This document shows, piece by piece, positions 1 through 5,247 of a stretch of DNA of 13,636 nt (positions are counted from its first letter, which is position 1; every line of letters starts with the position of its first letter). Source of the DNA: JBKHXU01 sp046565865 (GTDB lineage: Bacteria; Pseudomonadota; Gammaproteobacteria; Acidiferrobacterales; Sulfurifustaceae); the NCBI GenBank assembly GCA_046565865.1, contig JBKHXU010000221.1, forward strand, positions 1-13,636, given 5' to 3'. The notes beneath the pieces were generated by a model. The model ran no database searches, was not told the DNA's origin, and saw only the letters and a list, made by a program, of their open reading frames with translations. Made by a program: the position numbers and the translations under genes.

Positions 1-1
1 C

Positions 2-592
2 CACCTCGGCCGCATCACGAGTTACGCCATCGCCGGTGCCGTCGCCGGTTTCATCGGCGGCACGCTGCTCGATGCCGCCCAAGCCACGCGCATCACCGGC
101 ATCGGCGCCATCATTGCCGGCGGCTTCATGATACTGCTCGGACTTTATCTCGCGTCGTGGTGGAACGGGCTCGCGCGGCTCGAACGCCTCGGCGCGCGGC
201 TGTGGCGCCGCATCGAGCCGTACGGCCGGCCGCTGCTGCCCGCACGCCGGCCGCGGCAGGCGCTGCTGCTCGGCATGCTGTGGGGTTGGCTGCCGTGCGG
301 GATGGTCTATAGCGCACTTGCGGCGGCAGCCGTCGGCGGCGATGCGGCGAACGGCGCGCTGATTATGCTCGCGTTCGGCCTCGGCACCGTCCCGCTGTTA
401 GCCGCCTTCGGCGTCGGCATAGCGCGCGCCCGGGCGCCGCTGCGCCGTTACTGGCGCACCGCGGCCGCAGCCGGACTGATCGCGATGGGGATCTACGTCG
501 CACTCAGGCCAGCGCTCGACGATTCGCATGGCGATGCACACGTGCATCATGCGTTCCAGCCTCGTTCGCTCCCTGTCCAGCAGGTTTCTTGA
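2..592 (+). CDS. Sulfite exporter TauE/SafE family (DsbD-like transmembrane) protein, 3' part
   Basis: The frame is open from the window edge, so the N-terminus is missing; 196 residues are visible. It is a hydrophobic integral inner-membrane protein. It begins with LGRITSYAIAGAVAGF, and a PCGMVYSALA segment (PCG at visible residues 98-100) is followed by GALIMLAFGLGTVPLL. These are the hallmarks of the TauE/SafE (DsbD_2-like) proteins often found beside cbb3 oxidase assembly genes in proteobacteria. About five membrane segments are visible (near 8-24, 32-52, 88-110, 116-138 and 153-169), with a basic loop at 55-85. The C-terminal tail contains a short His/Asp-rich stretch (DDSHGDAHVHH) that could bind metal; this is inference. 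Proposed roles in the family are metal or sulfite export or oxidase maturation, and the substrate cannot be told here. An internal ATG at 128 is open but is not the true start, since homology-like sequence continues upstream of it. Confidence 0.8.
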   Translation, partial: HLGRITSYAIAGAVAGFIGGTLLDAAQATRITGIGAIIAGGFMILLGLYLASWWNGLARLERLGARLWRRIEPYGRPLLPARRPRQALLLGMLWGWLPCGMVYSALAAAAVGGDAANGALIMLAFGLGTVPLLAAFGVGIARARAPLRRYWRTAAAAGLIAMGIYVALRPALDDSHGDAHVHHAFQPRSLPVQQVS

Positions 593-608
593 TCTCGTCT
601 CGGCCAGG

Positions 609-628
609 TCTTACTCTCTCAAGTAAGA
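609..628. promoter_or_regulatory. Inverted repeat upstream of vapB, candidate autoregulatory operator
   Basis: TCTTAC (609-614) and GTAAGA (623-628) form a perfect 6-bp inverted repeat with an 8-nt spacer, ending 18 bp before the vapB ATG. No T-run follows, so it is not an intrinsic terminator for the upstream gene. VapB-type antitoxins usually bind palindromes over their own promoter, so operator is the natural reading. Binding is inferred from position. Confidence 0.4.
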
Positions 629-646
629 ATCTATTGAGGCACCACC

Positions 647-874
647 ATGCGTATCACCAGCAAGGGCCAAGTGACCATTCCCGTGGAAATCCGGAATAAG
701 GCCGGCCTGCTTCCCGACACCGAAGTAGAGTTCCACGTAAGAGGCAAAACCGTCGTCGTAAAAAAGGCGGGCAAGGCGCCGCGTCGCGGCCGGCGCCTGC
801 TGGCGGCCATGCGCGGCAAGGCCCGTAAGCGGCTCACGACCGACGCCATCCTGGCATTGACGCGCGGCCACTAA
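647..874 (+). CDS. vapB: AbrB/MazE-type antitoxin, VapB family
   Basis: This 75-residue protein starts at an ATG with GAGG (636-639) seven bases upstream. Residues 1-45 are a swapped-hairpin AbrB/SpoVT DNA-binding domain (MRITSKGQVTIPVEIRNKAGL...VEFHV...VVVKKAG). Residues 47-65 are a strongly basic linker. The C-terminus LTTDAILALTRG matches the tail that VapB antitoxins commonly place in the toxin active site. It should neutralise the PIN toxin encoded 5 bp downstream and, with it, repress the operon through the upstream inverted repeat. The start is secure because the domain begins at once. Family identity is clear; toxin pairing is inferred from adjacency. Confidence 0.9.
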   Translation: MRITSKGQVTIPVEIRNKAGLLPDTEVEFHVRGKTVVVKKAGKAPRRGRRLLAAMRGKARKRLTTDAILALTRGH

Positions 875-879
875 GAACC

Positions 880-1290
880 GTGGCAGACGTCCTGGTGGAC
901 AGCAACGTCATCCTCGACATCGTGACCGAGGACCCGAGTTGGTACGCGTGGTCGGCGGCCCAAGTCGAAAGCCTGGCGGAGCACCACACCCTCGTTATCA
1001 ATCCCATTGTCTACTGCGAAGTCTCGATCGGTTTCGATCGGATCGAAGACCTCGATCGTTCGCTGCCGCCCGAGTACTTTCGGCGCGACCCGCTCCCCTG
1101 GGAGGCGGGGTTTCTCGCCGGAAAATGTTTCATTCGGTATCGACGTTCCGGTGGCAAGCGCTACGCCCCGCTGCCCGATTTCTATATCGGCGCGCATGCC
1201 GCGATCCGTGGCATTGCGCTGCTGACGCGGGATGCGCGCCGCTATCGCACCTATTTTCCGAAGCTCAGATTGATCTCGCCGGCGTCATAA
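880..1290 (+). CDS. vapC: PIN-domain ribonuclease toxin, VapC family
   Basis: This 136-residue single-domain PIN nuclease begins at a GTG 5 bp after the vapB stop, implying coupled translation; no strong ribosome site of its own is visible. The acidic residues expected of a Mg-dependent PIN active site are all present: D7 in VDSNVILD, E47 in YCEVSIGF, D100 in PLPDFYIGAHA and D118 in LLTRDARRYRTYF. The whole length fits the family and no lesion is seen, so the toxin should be active. VapC toxins cleave specific RNAs, often initiator tRNA or rRNA, but the target here is unknown. The last 6 bp overlap the 3' end of the convergent zinc-finger gene, so there is no room for a terminator between the two units. 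Confidence 0.93.
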   Translation: MADVLVDSNVILDIVTEDPSWYAWSAAQVESLAEHHTLVINPIVYCEVSIGFDRIEDLDRSLPPEYFRRDPLPWEAGFLAGKCFIRYRRSGGKRYAPLPDFYIGAHAAIRGIALLTRDARRYRTYFPKLRLISPAS

Positions 1291-1680
1291 GCTCGGCGTG
1301 GAATCGCGCCCGCCACGTCGATTTTCGTTCTTCGTCTGACACAGCGCGCAGCGCCGCGTTTCCGGCGCGACCCGCAGCCGCGCGTAGCTGATTCCCGCGC
1401 CGCAATCGACGCAGATTCCGTAGCTTCCATCGCGAATGCGGTCCATCGCCGCCTCGACCTCGCGCAACTCCTCGCTCGCCTTGGCGAGATTCATCCGACT
1501 CAGCGCCGCCGTCAGCTCAGCGAACGATTCGTCGCTCAAGGAGTGCACCGCACCGGAAACGTCGGCGTAGTTCGCATCCGGCGAATGCCGCCCGGCAGCG
1601 ATGAACGCCCGCAACGCTTCGCCGCGGGCGCGCAGCAGCCCGGCGAGAGTATCGAGCTGGTTTCGGTCCAGCGTTGTCAT
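1285..1680 (-). CDS. DksA/TraR-family C4 zinc-finger protein
   Basis: The protein has 131 residues when started at the ATG at 1680, which has GGAAG about 7 bases upstream; an in-frame ATG at 1692 is an alternative. Residues 1-80 are predicted helical and would form the DksA-type coiled coil, including the family segment around AKASEELREVEAAMDRIRDGSYGIC. Residues 90-114 are the zinc finger, C90-x2-C93 and C111-x2-C114, within GICVDCGAGISYARLRVAPETRRCALC. DksA/TraR proteins enter the RNA polymerase secondary channel and modulate transcription, often with ppGpp. This is shorter than E. coli DksA (151 residues) and resembles the smaller TraR/YbiI-like paralogues, so no gene symbol is given. A perfect FNR-type box lies 93 bp upstream, suggesting oxygen-linked expression. 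Confidence 0.88.
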   Translation of the reverse strand: MTTLDRNQLDTLAGLLRARGEALRAFIAAGRHSPDANYADVSGAVHSLSDESFAELTAALSRMNLAKASEELREVEAAMDRIRDGSYGICVDCGAGISYARLRVAPETRRCALCQTKNENRRGGRDSTPSL

Positions 1681-1773
1681 GGGTGCGTCTTCCATCGCCG
1701 AGCGATATCTAACATTGCACATCTATCGCGTTACTATTTTTTTGCAGTTTGCGAGGAAGCGGGTCGATTGTCC

Positions 1774-1787
1774 TTGATCTATATCAA
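1774..1787 (-). promoter_or_regulatory. FNR/Dnr-type binding box upstream of the DksA-like gene
   Basis: TTGATCTATATCAA is a perfect match to TTGAT-N4-ATCAA, the CRP/FNR-family consensus for FNR, Anr and Dnr. Flanking C and G extend the dyad to 16 bp. It lies 93 bp before the ATG of the DksA-like gene (- strand) and 123 bp before the DUF4279 start (+ strand), so either could be the target; the symmetric site does not decide. No clean -10 element is placed 32 bp from its centre on either strand, so the promoter geometry is unresolved. The same 16-mer with one transition recurs at 12200-12215. Confidence 0.65.
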
Positions 1788-1910
1788 GCAAAAACCGACA
1801 TAGAAGAAAGTCGGGCGGTAGGTGCGGTAGCAAAGCCGCAAGTGGCAGCTCGCGATCGGCTGGTGATACTATGGATTCAATAGCTGGCAACCGGCACTGA
1901 GGGTGAGATT

Positions 1911-2327
1911 TTGGCAAGTAACGAAGCGCGGGCCCACTTCACATTGGCGGGCTATCATTTCGATCCCGCTCACGTCACGCAGCATCTCGGCATACAACCG
2001 ACCTCATTCGATGCCTCCGGTGCCAAAAGTGACTTGAGCAAACCGGTCCTGAGTTCTTGGGAGCTATCGACCGAGACGGTCACCGGCTACATCGACGTTT
2101 ACAAGTTGATCGACAATCTGATCAAGAAGATCGAGCCGAAAAAGGACAAGATCGTGGAGATCTGTAAGAGCCACAACCTGTCGCCAAGGCTCGGCGTGGT
2201 CCTGGTACTGTCGGTGGACAAGAACGAAACCGTGCCCGATATGGGCTTCGGCGCCAGAACGATCCGCTTTCTGTCCGAGATTGGCGCGTTTATTAACATC
2301 GACTACCGGCTTTCGAAACGCGTTTAA
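1911..2327 (+). CDS. DUF4279 domain-containing protein
   Basis: This 138-residue protein starts at TTG, chosen because a GAGGGTGAG ribosome site (1899-1907) precedes it and the domain begins immediately. The N-terminal pattern ARAHFTLAGYHFDPAHVTQHLGIQPTSF, then SSWELST around residues 48-54, fits DUF4279: an opening beta strand, the x-G-x-x-F/L-D-P turn, a short helix and L-G-I-x-P-T. The C-terminal half (LGVVLVLSVDKNETVPDMGF, then GAFINIDYRLSKRV) gives the family's closing strands. The biochemical function is unknown; members are usually small soluble cytoplasmic proteins. It is monocistronic. A weak promoter candidate (GTGGCA at 1842-1847, GATACT at 1865-1870, 17-bp spacing) lies upstream. 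The A/T-richer codon use hints at acquisition, but weakly. Confidence 0.75.
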   Translation: MASNEARAHFTLAGYHFDPAHVTQHLGIQPTSFDASGAKSDLSKPVLSSWELSTETVTGYIDVYKLIDNLIKKIEPKKDKIVEICKSHNLSPRLGVVLVLSVDKNETVPDMGFGARTIRFLSEIGAFINIDYRLSKRV

Positions 2328-2410
2328 GCGATGTGGCTGATTGGACTGTACCCGATGGATTGAGGCGGAAGTGAGGCTGGGGAGCACCTTGCTGTGACGA
2401 TTGACATGCT

Positions 2411-2434
2411 GCGCAATACCCTTCGCTATTGCGC
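2411..2434. repeat. REP-like palindrome GCGCAATA...TATTGCGC
   Basis: An 8-bp perfect inverted repeat (2411-2418 and 2427-2434) has the loop CCCTTCGC and is followed by CCTACG. This GCGCAATA-loop-TATTGCGC-CCTACG pattern looks like dispersed intergenic REP/MITE-type repeats of proteobacteria. It sits between the 3' ends of a + and a - gene. Its copy number elsewhere cannot be judged from one window. Confidence 0.45.
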
Positions 2435-2461
2435 CCTACGCGTGCTCCATCCTTTGGAAAC

Positions 2462-2488
2462 AAAAAAAGCACGCTATAAAAAGCGTGC
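2462..2488 (-). terminator. Rho-independent terminator of the five-gene operon
   Basis: Read on the - strand, GCACGCT (2488-2482), a 6-nt loop and AGCGTGC (2475-2469) form a 7-bp GC-rich stem followed at once by seven T residues (complement of 2462-2468). This is a textbook intrinsic terminator. It is placed 73 bp past the stop codon of the 58-residue gene and would end the 5127-to-2561 transcript. Confidence 0.85.
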
Positions 2489-2523
2489 CTACCACATACT
2501 CAATTGCTAAATCTGAAGCGACT

Positions 2524-2553
2524 AGCCGCGCGACCATTTTAGGTCGCGCGGCT
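2524..2553. repeat. Perfect 12-bp stem hairpin just past the 58-residue gene
   Basis: AGCCGCGCGACC (2524-2535) pairs perfectly with GGTCGCGCGGCT (2542-2553) across a 6-nt ATTTTA loop. It lies 7 bp beyond the stop of the small gene and upstream of the true terminator, with no T-run on either strand. A stem this stable would protect the mRNA 3' end from exonucleases or pause transcription. Alternatively it may be a dispersed palindromic repeat. Confidence 0.6.
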
Positions 2554-2560
2554 GAGTATC

Positions 2561-2737
2561 TCAGGGCTTCTTCGGCGTCTGGTACGGGACTTCCTTGTGG
2601 AAAGGTTTCCAGGTGGTTTCGTAGCCGACGAAAAACTTGCCCGGGGTGATTTCTTTCTGGGTCGTGGTTACATAGTCGGTTTTGCCGGCTGGGACCTTCG
2701 GTCTGGTAAATACTGGCTTGTCGCTCTTCTCGCTCAT
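2561..2737 (-). CDS. 58-residue conserved-looking small protein, function unknown
   Basis: The ATG at 2737 is preceded by a near-ideal ribosome site, GAGGAGG (2752-2746), eight bases upstream. The frame runs 58 codons to TGA and is the last gene of the operon, 50 bp after the HIT gene and followed by a stable hairpin and a terminator. The product is hydrophilic, lacks Cys, and is rich in Lys, Pro, Thr and aromatic residues. It has no membrane segment or signal peptide. Its centre reads TTQKEITPGKFFVGYETTW and it ends YQTPKKP. The regular P/K/T content suggests an extended or partly disordered peptide that could dock on a partner. I do not recognise a family. The strong ribosome site and terminator make expression likely. 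Confidence 0.72.
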   Translation of the reverse strand: MSEKSDKPVFTRPKVPAGKTDYVTTTQKEITPGKFFVGYETTWKPFHKEVPYQTPKKP

Positions 2738-2787
2738 GATCAGTGCCTCCTCAACGGTTAAATTAAAGTTGACGAAATTATAACTCG

Positions 2788-3198
2788 CTATCGCTTGTAG
2801 TGTGCATTCCTGGCAATTACATGCCGCACGCCCCCTTGGGGGTTTTCGACGTCGCCCTTGTAACGGGGGATGACGTGAATATGGACATGAAAAATACTCT
2901 GCCCGGCGGCCGGCCCCACGTTCACCCCGATGTTGTAGCCGTCCGGTTTGAATTCCCCGTCGATGCGCTTCTTCTCCTCCTTGATCAGGTCCATGCAGGC
3001 CGCCACCTCGGCTGGCGTCAGATCGAAAAAGCTCGCGACATGCCGCTTCGGGATGACCAGGGTGTGGCCTGGGCTGACCGGATAGGTGTCACTCGCGCTG
3101 TAGGCGAGCTCTTGCACCCGTAACACGCCGCGCGGGTCTTTGCAGAACAGGCACGGGTTGTTGGGATCGCGCTTTTTTTCTGGCGTTGTCTCCGACAC
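2788..3198 (-). CDS. HIT (histidine triad) family protein
   Basis: This 136-residue protein carries the histidine-triad motif HVHIHVIP at residues 104-111; H106 is the expected nucleophile of the H-x-H-x-H-x-x signature. SPGHTLVIPKRHV (42-54) is the usual nucleotide-pocket segment, and GVNVGPAAGQ (91-100) precedes the motif. C16 and C19 in CLFC could bind zinc, as in several bacterial HIT proteins. HIT proteins hydrolyse or transfer nucleotidyl groups (AMP-lysine, AMP-amidate, Ap4A or, for some, adenylyl sulfate). The start is GTG, the only possible one because a stop lies three codons upstream; AAGG lies 11 bases away, a weak site, so expression probably relies on the upstream TPR gene (27 bp gap). 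The AMP/APS link with the nearby APS reductase is tempting but only inferred. Confidence 0.92.
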   Translation of the reverse strand: MSETTPEKKRDPNNPCLFCKDPRGVLRVQELAYSASDTYPVSPGHTLVIPKRHVASFFDLTPAEVAACMDLIKEEKKRIDGEFKPDGYNIGVNVGPAAGQSIFHVHIHVIPRYKGDVENPQGGVRHVIARNAHYKR

Positions 3199-3225
3199 TA
3201 GACTTCAAACCTTTTCATTGAATTG

Positions 3226-4248
3226 CTACGCTGCGACCGAAGTTCCCGCCAGCTTACGTGCCTCATTGAGCTGCGCCTCACAGTGCTTTACGCACAGTGG
3301 CTGCAATGCATGCGGGAAGCACTCCAAAATCAATTCGAATTCATCGGCGACATCCTGTGCCAGAATGCGATCCTTTGTCATCCCCGCCACGACATTTTGT
3401 GCCGTCGCCTTGTTGACGCGAACGATGACCGCCAGGTGAAACGGCAATTGCTGCTCCATGCTGACGGTTAAGGCCTTTTCGTATGAATGAATCGCCTCTT
3501 GGATGCGCTCAGCGTTTTCTTCCGACTCACCGAGGTGGTGTAAAACGGCGCCGCGATTGTTGTGTGTCGCGGTTAACTCAAACGCATAATTGTCCGCATC
3601 CAGCGCTGCCAGCGCATTTTTGTAGGCGACAACGGCTTTGTGCAACGTACGGTTGCCCTTGAGCAGGAGCCCGTAGGAGTGCAACGCGGCGCCCAGTTGA
3701 TGCATGACCAGTGGCCATTTTTCCGGCGTTTCTTTTCTTGAATACACGAGTAGCGCCGCGGTGTAGGCATCGACCGCGGTATTCAGTAATTTCGCGCTCG
3801 CCTCTGCTCGGCCCAATGCCTGTAATGCCGTTCCCAAATTGGCTTGGGTCTCGGCCCATTCGGACGGAGCTGCATCCTGGCTGACCAGTTCGAGCGCCTT
3901 CTCGAATGACGCAATCGACTGACGATAAAGACTGGCATCCGTGCGCACTTGTGCGAGCGCGGCCAGCACATTGCCGAGGTGATTCAGGCGCGCGACGCGA
4001 ACCAGACTATCGCTTTCTGCTGCCGACGCCGATTCCAGCGCGGCTTGTGCCGGTTCCAGTACCTTTGTACTGAAATGATGCAATTCAAAATTTCCGCGGG
4101 TGTAAAGAAACCTATCCGGGACCGTTGCCGTTGTATCCGGCATGGCCGCTGCGGCGGCTGCTTCGTCCAACAAAGGCAGCGAATCGGCGACGGCGCGCTC
4201 CAGGGCCCTGTTGACCGGGTACAAAATGTAATTGGTCGAGTACTTCAT
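3226..4248 (-). CDS. Tetratricopeptide-repeat protein
   Basis: This 340-residue soluble protein has no signal peptide or membrane segment. At least four TPR-like helical hairpins can be seen: about 85-121 (LNHLGNVLAAL...SIASFEKALEL), 130-170 (WAETQANLGTALQALGRAEA...), 180-215 (HQLGAALHSYG...AVVAYKNALA) and 227-263 (THNNRGAVLHHLGE...AIHSYEKAL). They match the N-LG-AL...G...A-x-x-x-Y-x-x-AL pattern. TPR arrays act as protein-binding scaffolds. The ATG overlaps the stop of the prolyl isomerase gene by 4 bp (ATGA), so the two products are translationally coupled and probably work together. The N-terminal ~80 residues match nothing I recognise. The client is unknown; assembly of Apr subunits is one possibility by position. 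Confidence 0.82.
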   Translation of the reverse strand: MKYSTNYILYPVNRALERAVADSLPLLDEAAAAAAMPDTTATVPDRFLYTRGNFELHHFSTKVLEPAQAALESASAAESDSLVRVARLNHLGNVLAALAQVRTDASLYRQSIASFEKALELVSQDAAPSEWAETQANLGTALQALGRAEASAKLLNTAVDAYTAALLVYSRKETPEKWPLVMHQLGAALHSYGLLLKGNRTLHKAVVAYKNALAALDADNYAFELTATHNNRGAVLHHLGESEENAERIQEAIHSYEKALTVSMEQQLPFHLAVIVRVNKATAQNVVAGMTKDRILAQDVADEFELILECFPHALQPLCVKHCEAQLNEARKLAGTSVAA

Positions 4249-4754
4249 TGCGCGCGCGCAAGGATCTCGTTCAGGTCGGGATTGGCGTCGGGCGCGCCGC
4301 CATGTTCAATTTCTTCGTCGGTCGCATCCCGGATCGACAATACTTCCAGTACGAACGTGATGTCCCGGCCGCAGAGCGGGTTGTTGCCATCGACGGTTAG
4401 GGTCTTGTCGTCGAACCGGGTCACAATAAAATTCTTCGTCTCACCTTTTTCGTTTTGCATGGTGATGGTCATGCCGATCTGCCGGTATTCCTCCGGGACG
4501 TTTTCGATTCGATCGGTAAACACCAGCGATTCATCGCGCTCGCCGAATAGCAGTTTCGTGTCAACGGGTACTTCGATGATGTCGCCGACTTTTTTACCAT
4601 ACAGCGCCTGAGTCACCGCATCGGACATAACATCATTGACGCCATGCACATAACCCAAGGGATACTCGACAGTCACTAGGACGTTACCGGTCTTGTTATC
4701 GATGACCCGGTAATTCAATTCAACGAATTTGTGGTCTTCAATCGTATCTGACAT
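4245..4754 (-). CDS. FKBP-type peptidyl-prolyl isomerase, SlyD-like
   Basis: This 169-residue protein has the SlyD layout. Residues 9-75 are the first part of an FKBP domain (VELNYRVIDNKTGNVLVTV...YGKKVGD). Residues ~76-120 are an insert-in-flap chaperone domain. Residues 121-144 close the FKBP fold with VDGNNPLCGRDITFVLEVLSIR, the counterpart of SlyD's VDGNHxLAGxxLxFxVxVxxIR, followed by the DATDEEIEHG tail. The His/Cys-rich nickel-binding C-terminus of E. coli SlyD is absent; this tail is short and acidic. It should catalyse proline isomerisation and assist folding in the cytoplasm. A ribosome site AGGAAAGG lies about ten bases before the ATG. It is 22 bp after the NTF2-like gene and overlaps the TPR gene by 4 bp. 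It is a paralogue, not necessarily the housekeeping slyD, so no symbol is given. Confidence 0.88.
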   Translation of the reverse strand: MSDTIEDHKFVELNYRVIDNKTGNVLVTVEYPLGYVHGVNDVMSDAVTQALYGKKVGDIIEVPVDTKLLFGERDESLVFTDRIENVPEEYRQIGMTITMQNEKGETKNFIVTRFDDKTLTVDGNNPLCGRDITFVLEVLSIRDATDEEIEHGGAPDANPDLNEILARAQ

Positions 4755-4776
4755 ATCGAGCGACCTTTCCTAAACC

Positions 4777-5127
4777 TTAAAACAACGTGGCACCGAAAAT
4801 TTTTACCTTGTCTTTCTCATAACCCAACACCAGTCGGCCGAGCCACTCGCCCTTGTTTTTCTTGTTAGTGACTTTGTACAAAACCGTGACGTATTCGCCG
4901 CGGCGGATCATGCCGAGATATTTGTAATCCTCTGACAGATTCTTGGCCAACTCGCTCCTGGCAAACTGCTTACCCATTTCGATTTCGTTTGCCCCCTGCA
5001 TAAACGACGAGGAAAAATTCCGGGTAAACGCGCCGTAGTTTCCTTCATTCGAGTATTTGATGAGATCCGCCCACATGGGATTGGCTATCGCCAGAATCTC
5101 CTCGTCGGTTTTTTCAAGAATGCTCAT
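4777..5127 (-). CDS. Small protein with probable NTF2-like fold
   Basis: This 116-residue soluble protein is the first gene of the five-gene operon. It opens with a helix-rich part (ILAIANPMWADLIKYSNEGNYGAFTRNFSSSF), then helix-strand sequence, and finishes with alternating strands (YVTVLYKVTNKKNKGEWLGRLVLGYEKDKVKIFGATLF). A long N-terminal helix with a YxxFxxxFS segment followed by a curved sheet ending in a short strand is the arrangement of NTF2-like/SnoaL-type cone folds. I see no catalytic residues, and assign the fold from pattern only. The ATG at 5127 has only a modest ribosome site (AAGTGAG). The start lies 33 bp beyond the Apr terminator T-run, so the operon may have its own promoter or be fed by read-through. 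Confidence 0.6.
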   Translation of the reverse strand: MSILEKTDEEILAIANPMWADLIKYSNEGNYGAFTRNFSSSFMQGANEIEMGKQFARSELAKNLSEDYKYLGMIRRGEYVTVLYKVTNKKNKGEWLGRLVLGYEKDKVKIFGATLF

Positions 5128-5160
5128 AACGAAATCTCACTTACGCAGGTGCGTTGGTTG

Positions 5161-5201
5161 AAAAAAGGAAAAGGACCAACACATGACATGTCAGTCCTTT
5201 T
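5161..5201 (-). terminator. Hairpin terminator of the aprMBA operon
   Basis: On the - strand AAAAGGAC (5201-5194) and GTCCTTTT (5176-5169) form an 8-bp stem, followed by CC and six T residues (complement of 5161-5166). It lies 47 bp past the aprA stop. The 17-nt loop contains a perfect 10-bp palindrome, TGACATGTCA (5184-5193). The stem is A+T-rich and the loop long, so termination may be partial, letting some transcription run into the downstream operon. Confidence 0.6.
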
Positions 5202-5247
5202 TCCCCGCAAATAGAACCCTGGCCTTCAACAACAAGCCACTATTTGC

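Noticed and set aside
609..628. Terminator for the TauE/SafE-like gene
   Set aside because: The inverted repeat has an A/T-rich 6-bp stem and no following T-run. Its place just before vapB fits an operator better.
1543..1803. 86-codon + strand ORF over the DksA-like start
   Set aside because: It is antisense to the zinc-finger gene and runs across the FNR box and the A+T-rich leader. No motif is seen.
2401..2649. 82-codon + strand ORF
   Set aside because: It crosses the REP-like palindrome, the terminator and the antisense of the 58-residue gene, with no ribosome site or family signal.
3949..4611. 220-codon + strand open frame
   Set aside because: It spans antisense to both the TPR and SlyD-like genes, has a Ser/Arg/Cys-rich composition and no ribosome site.
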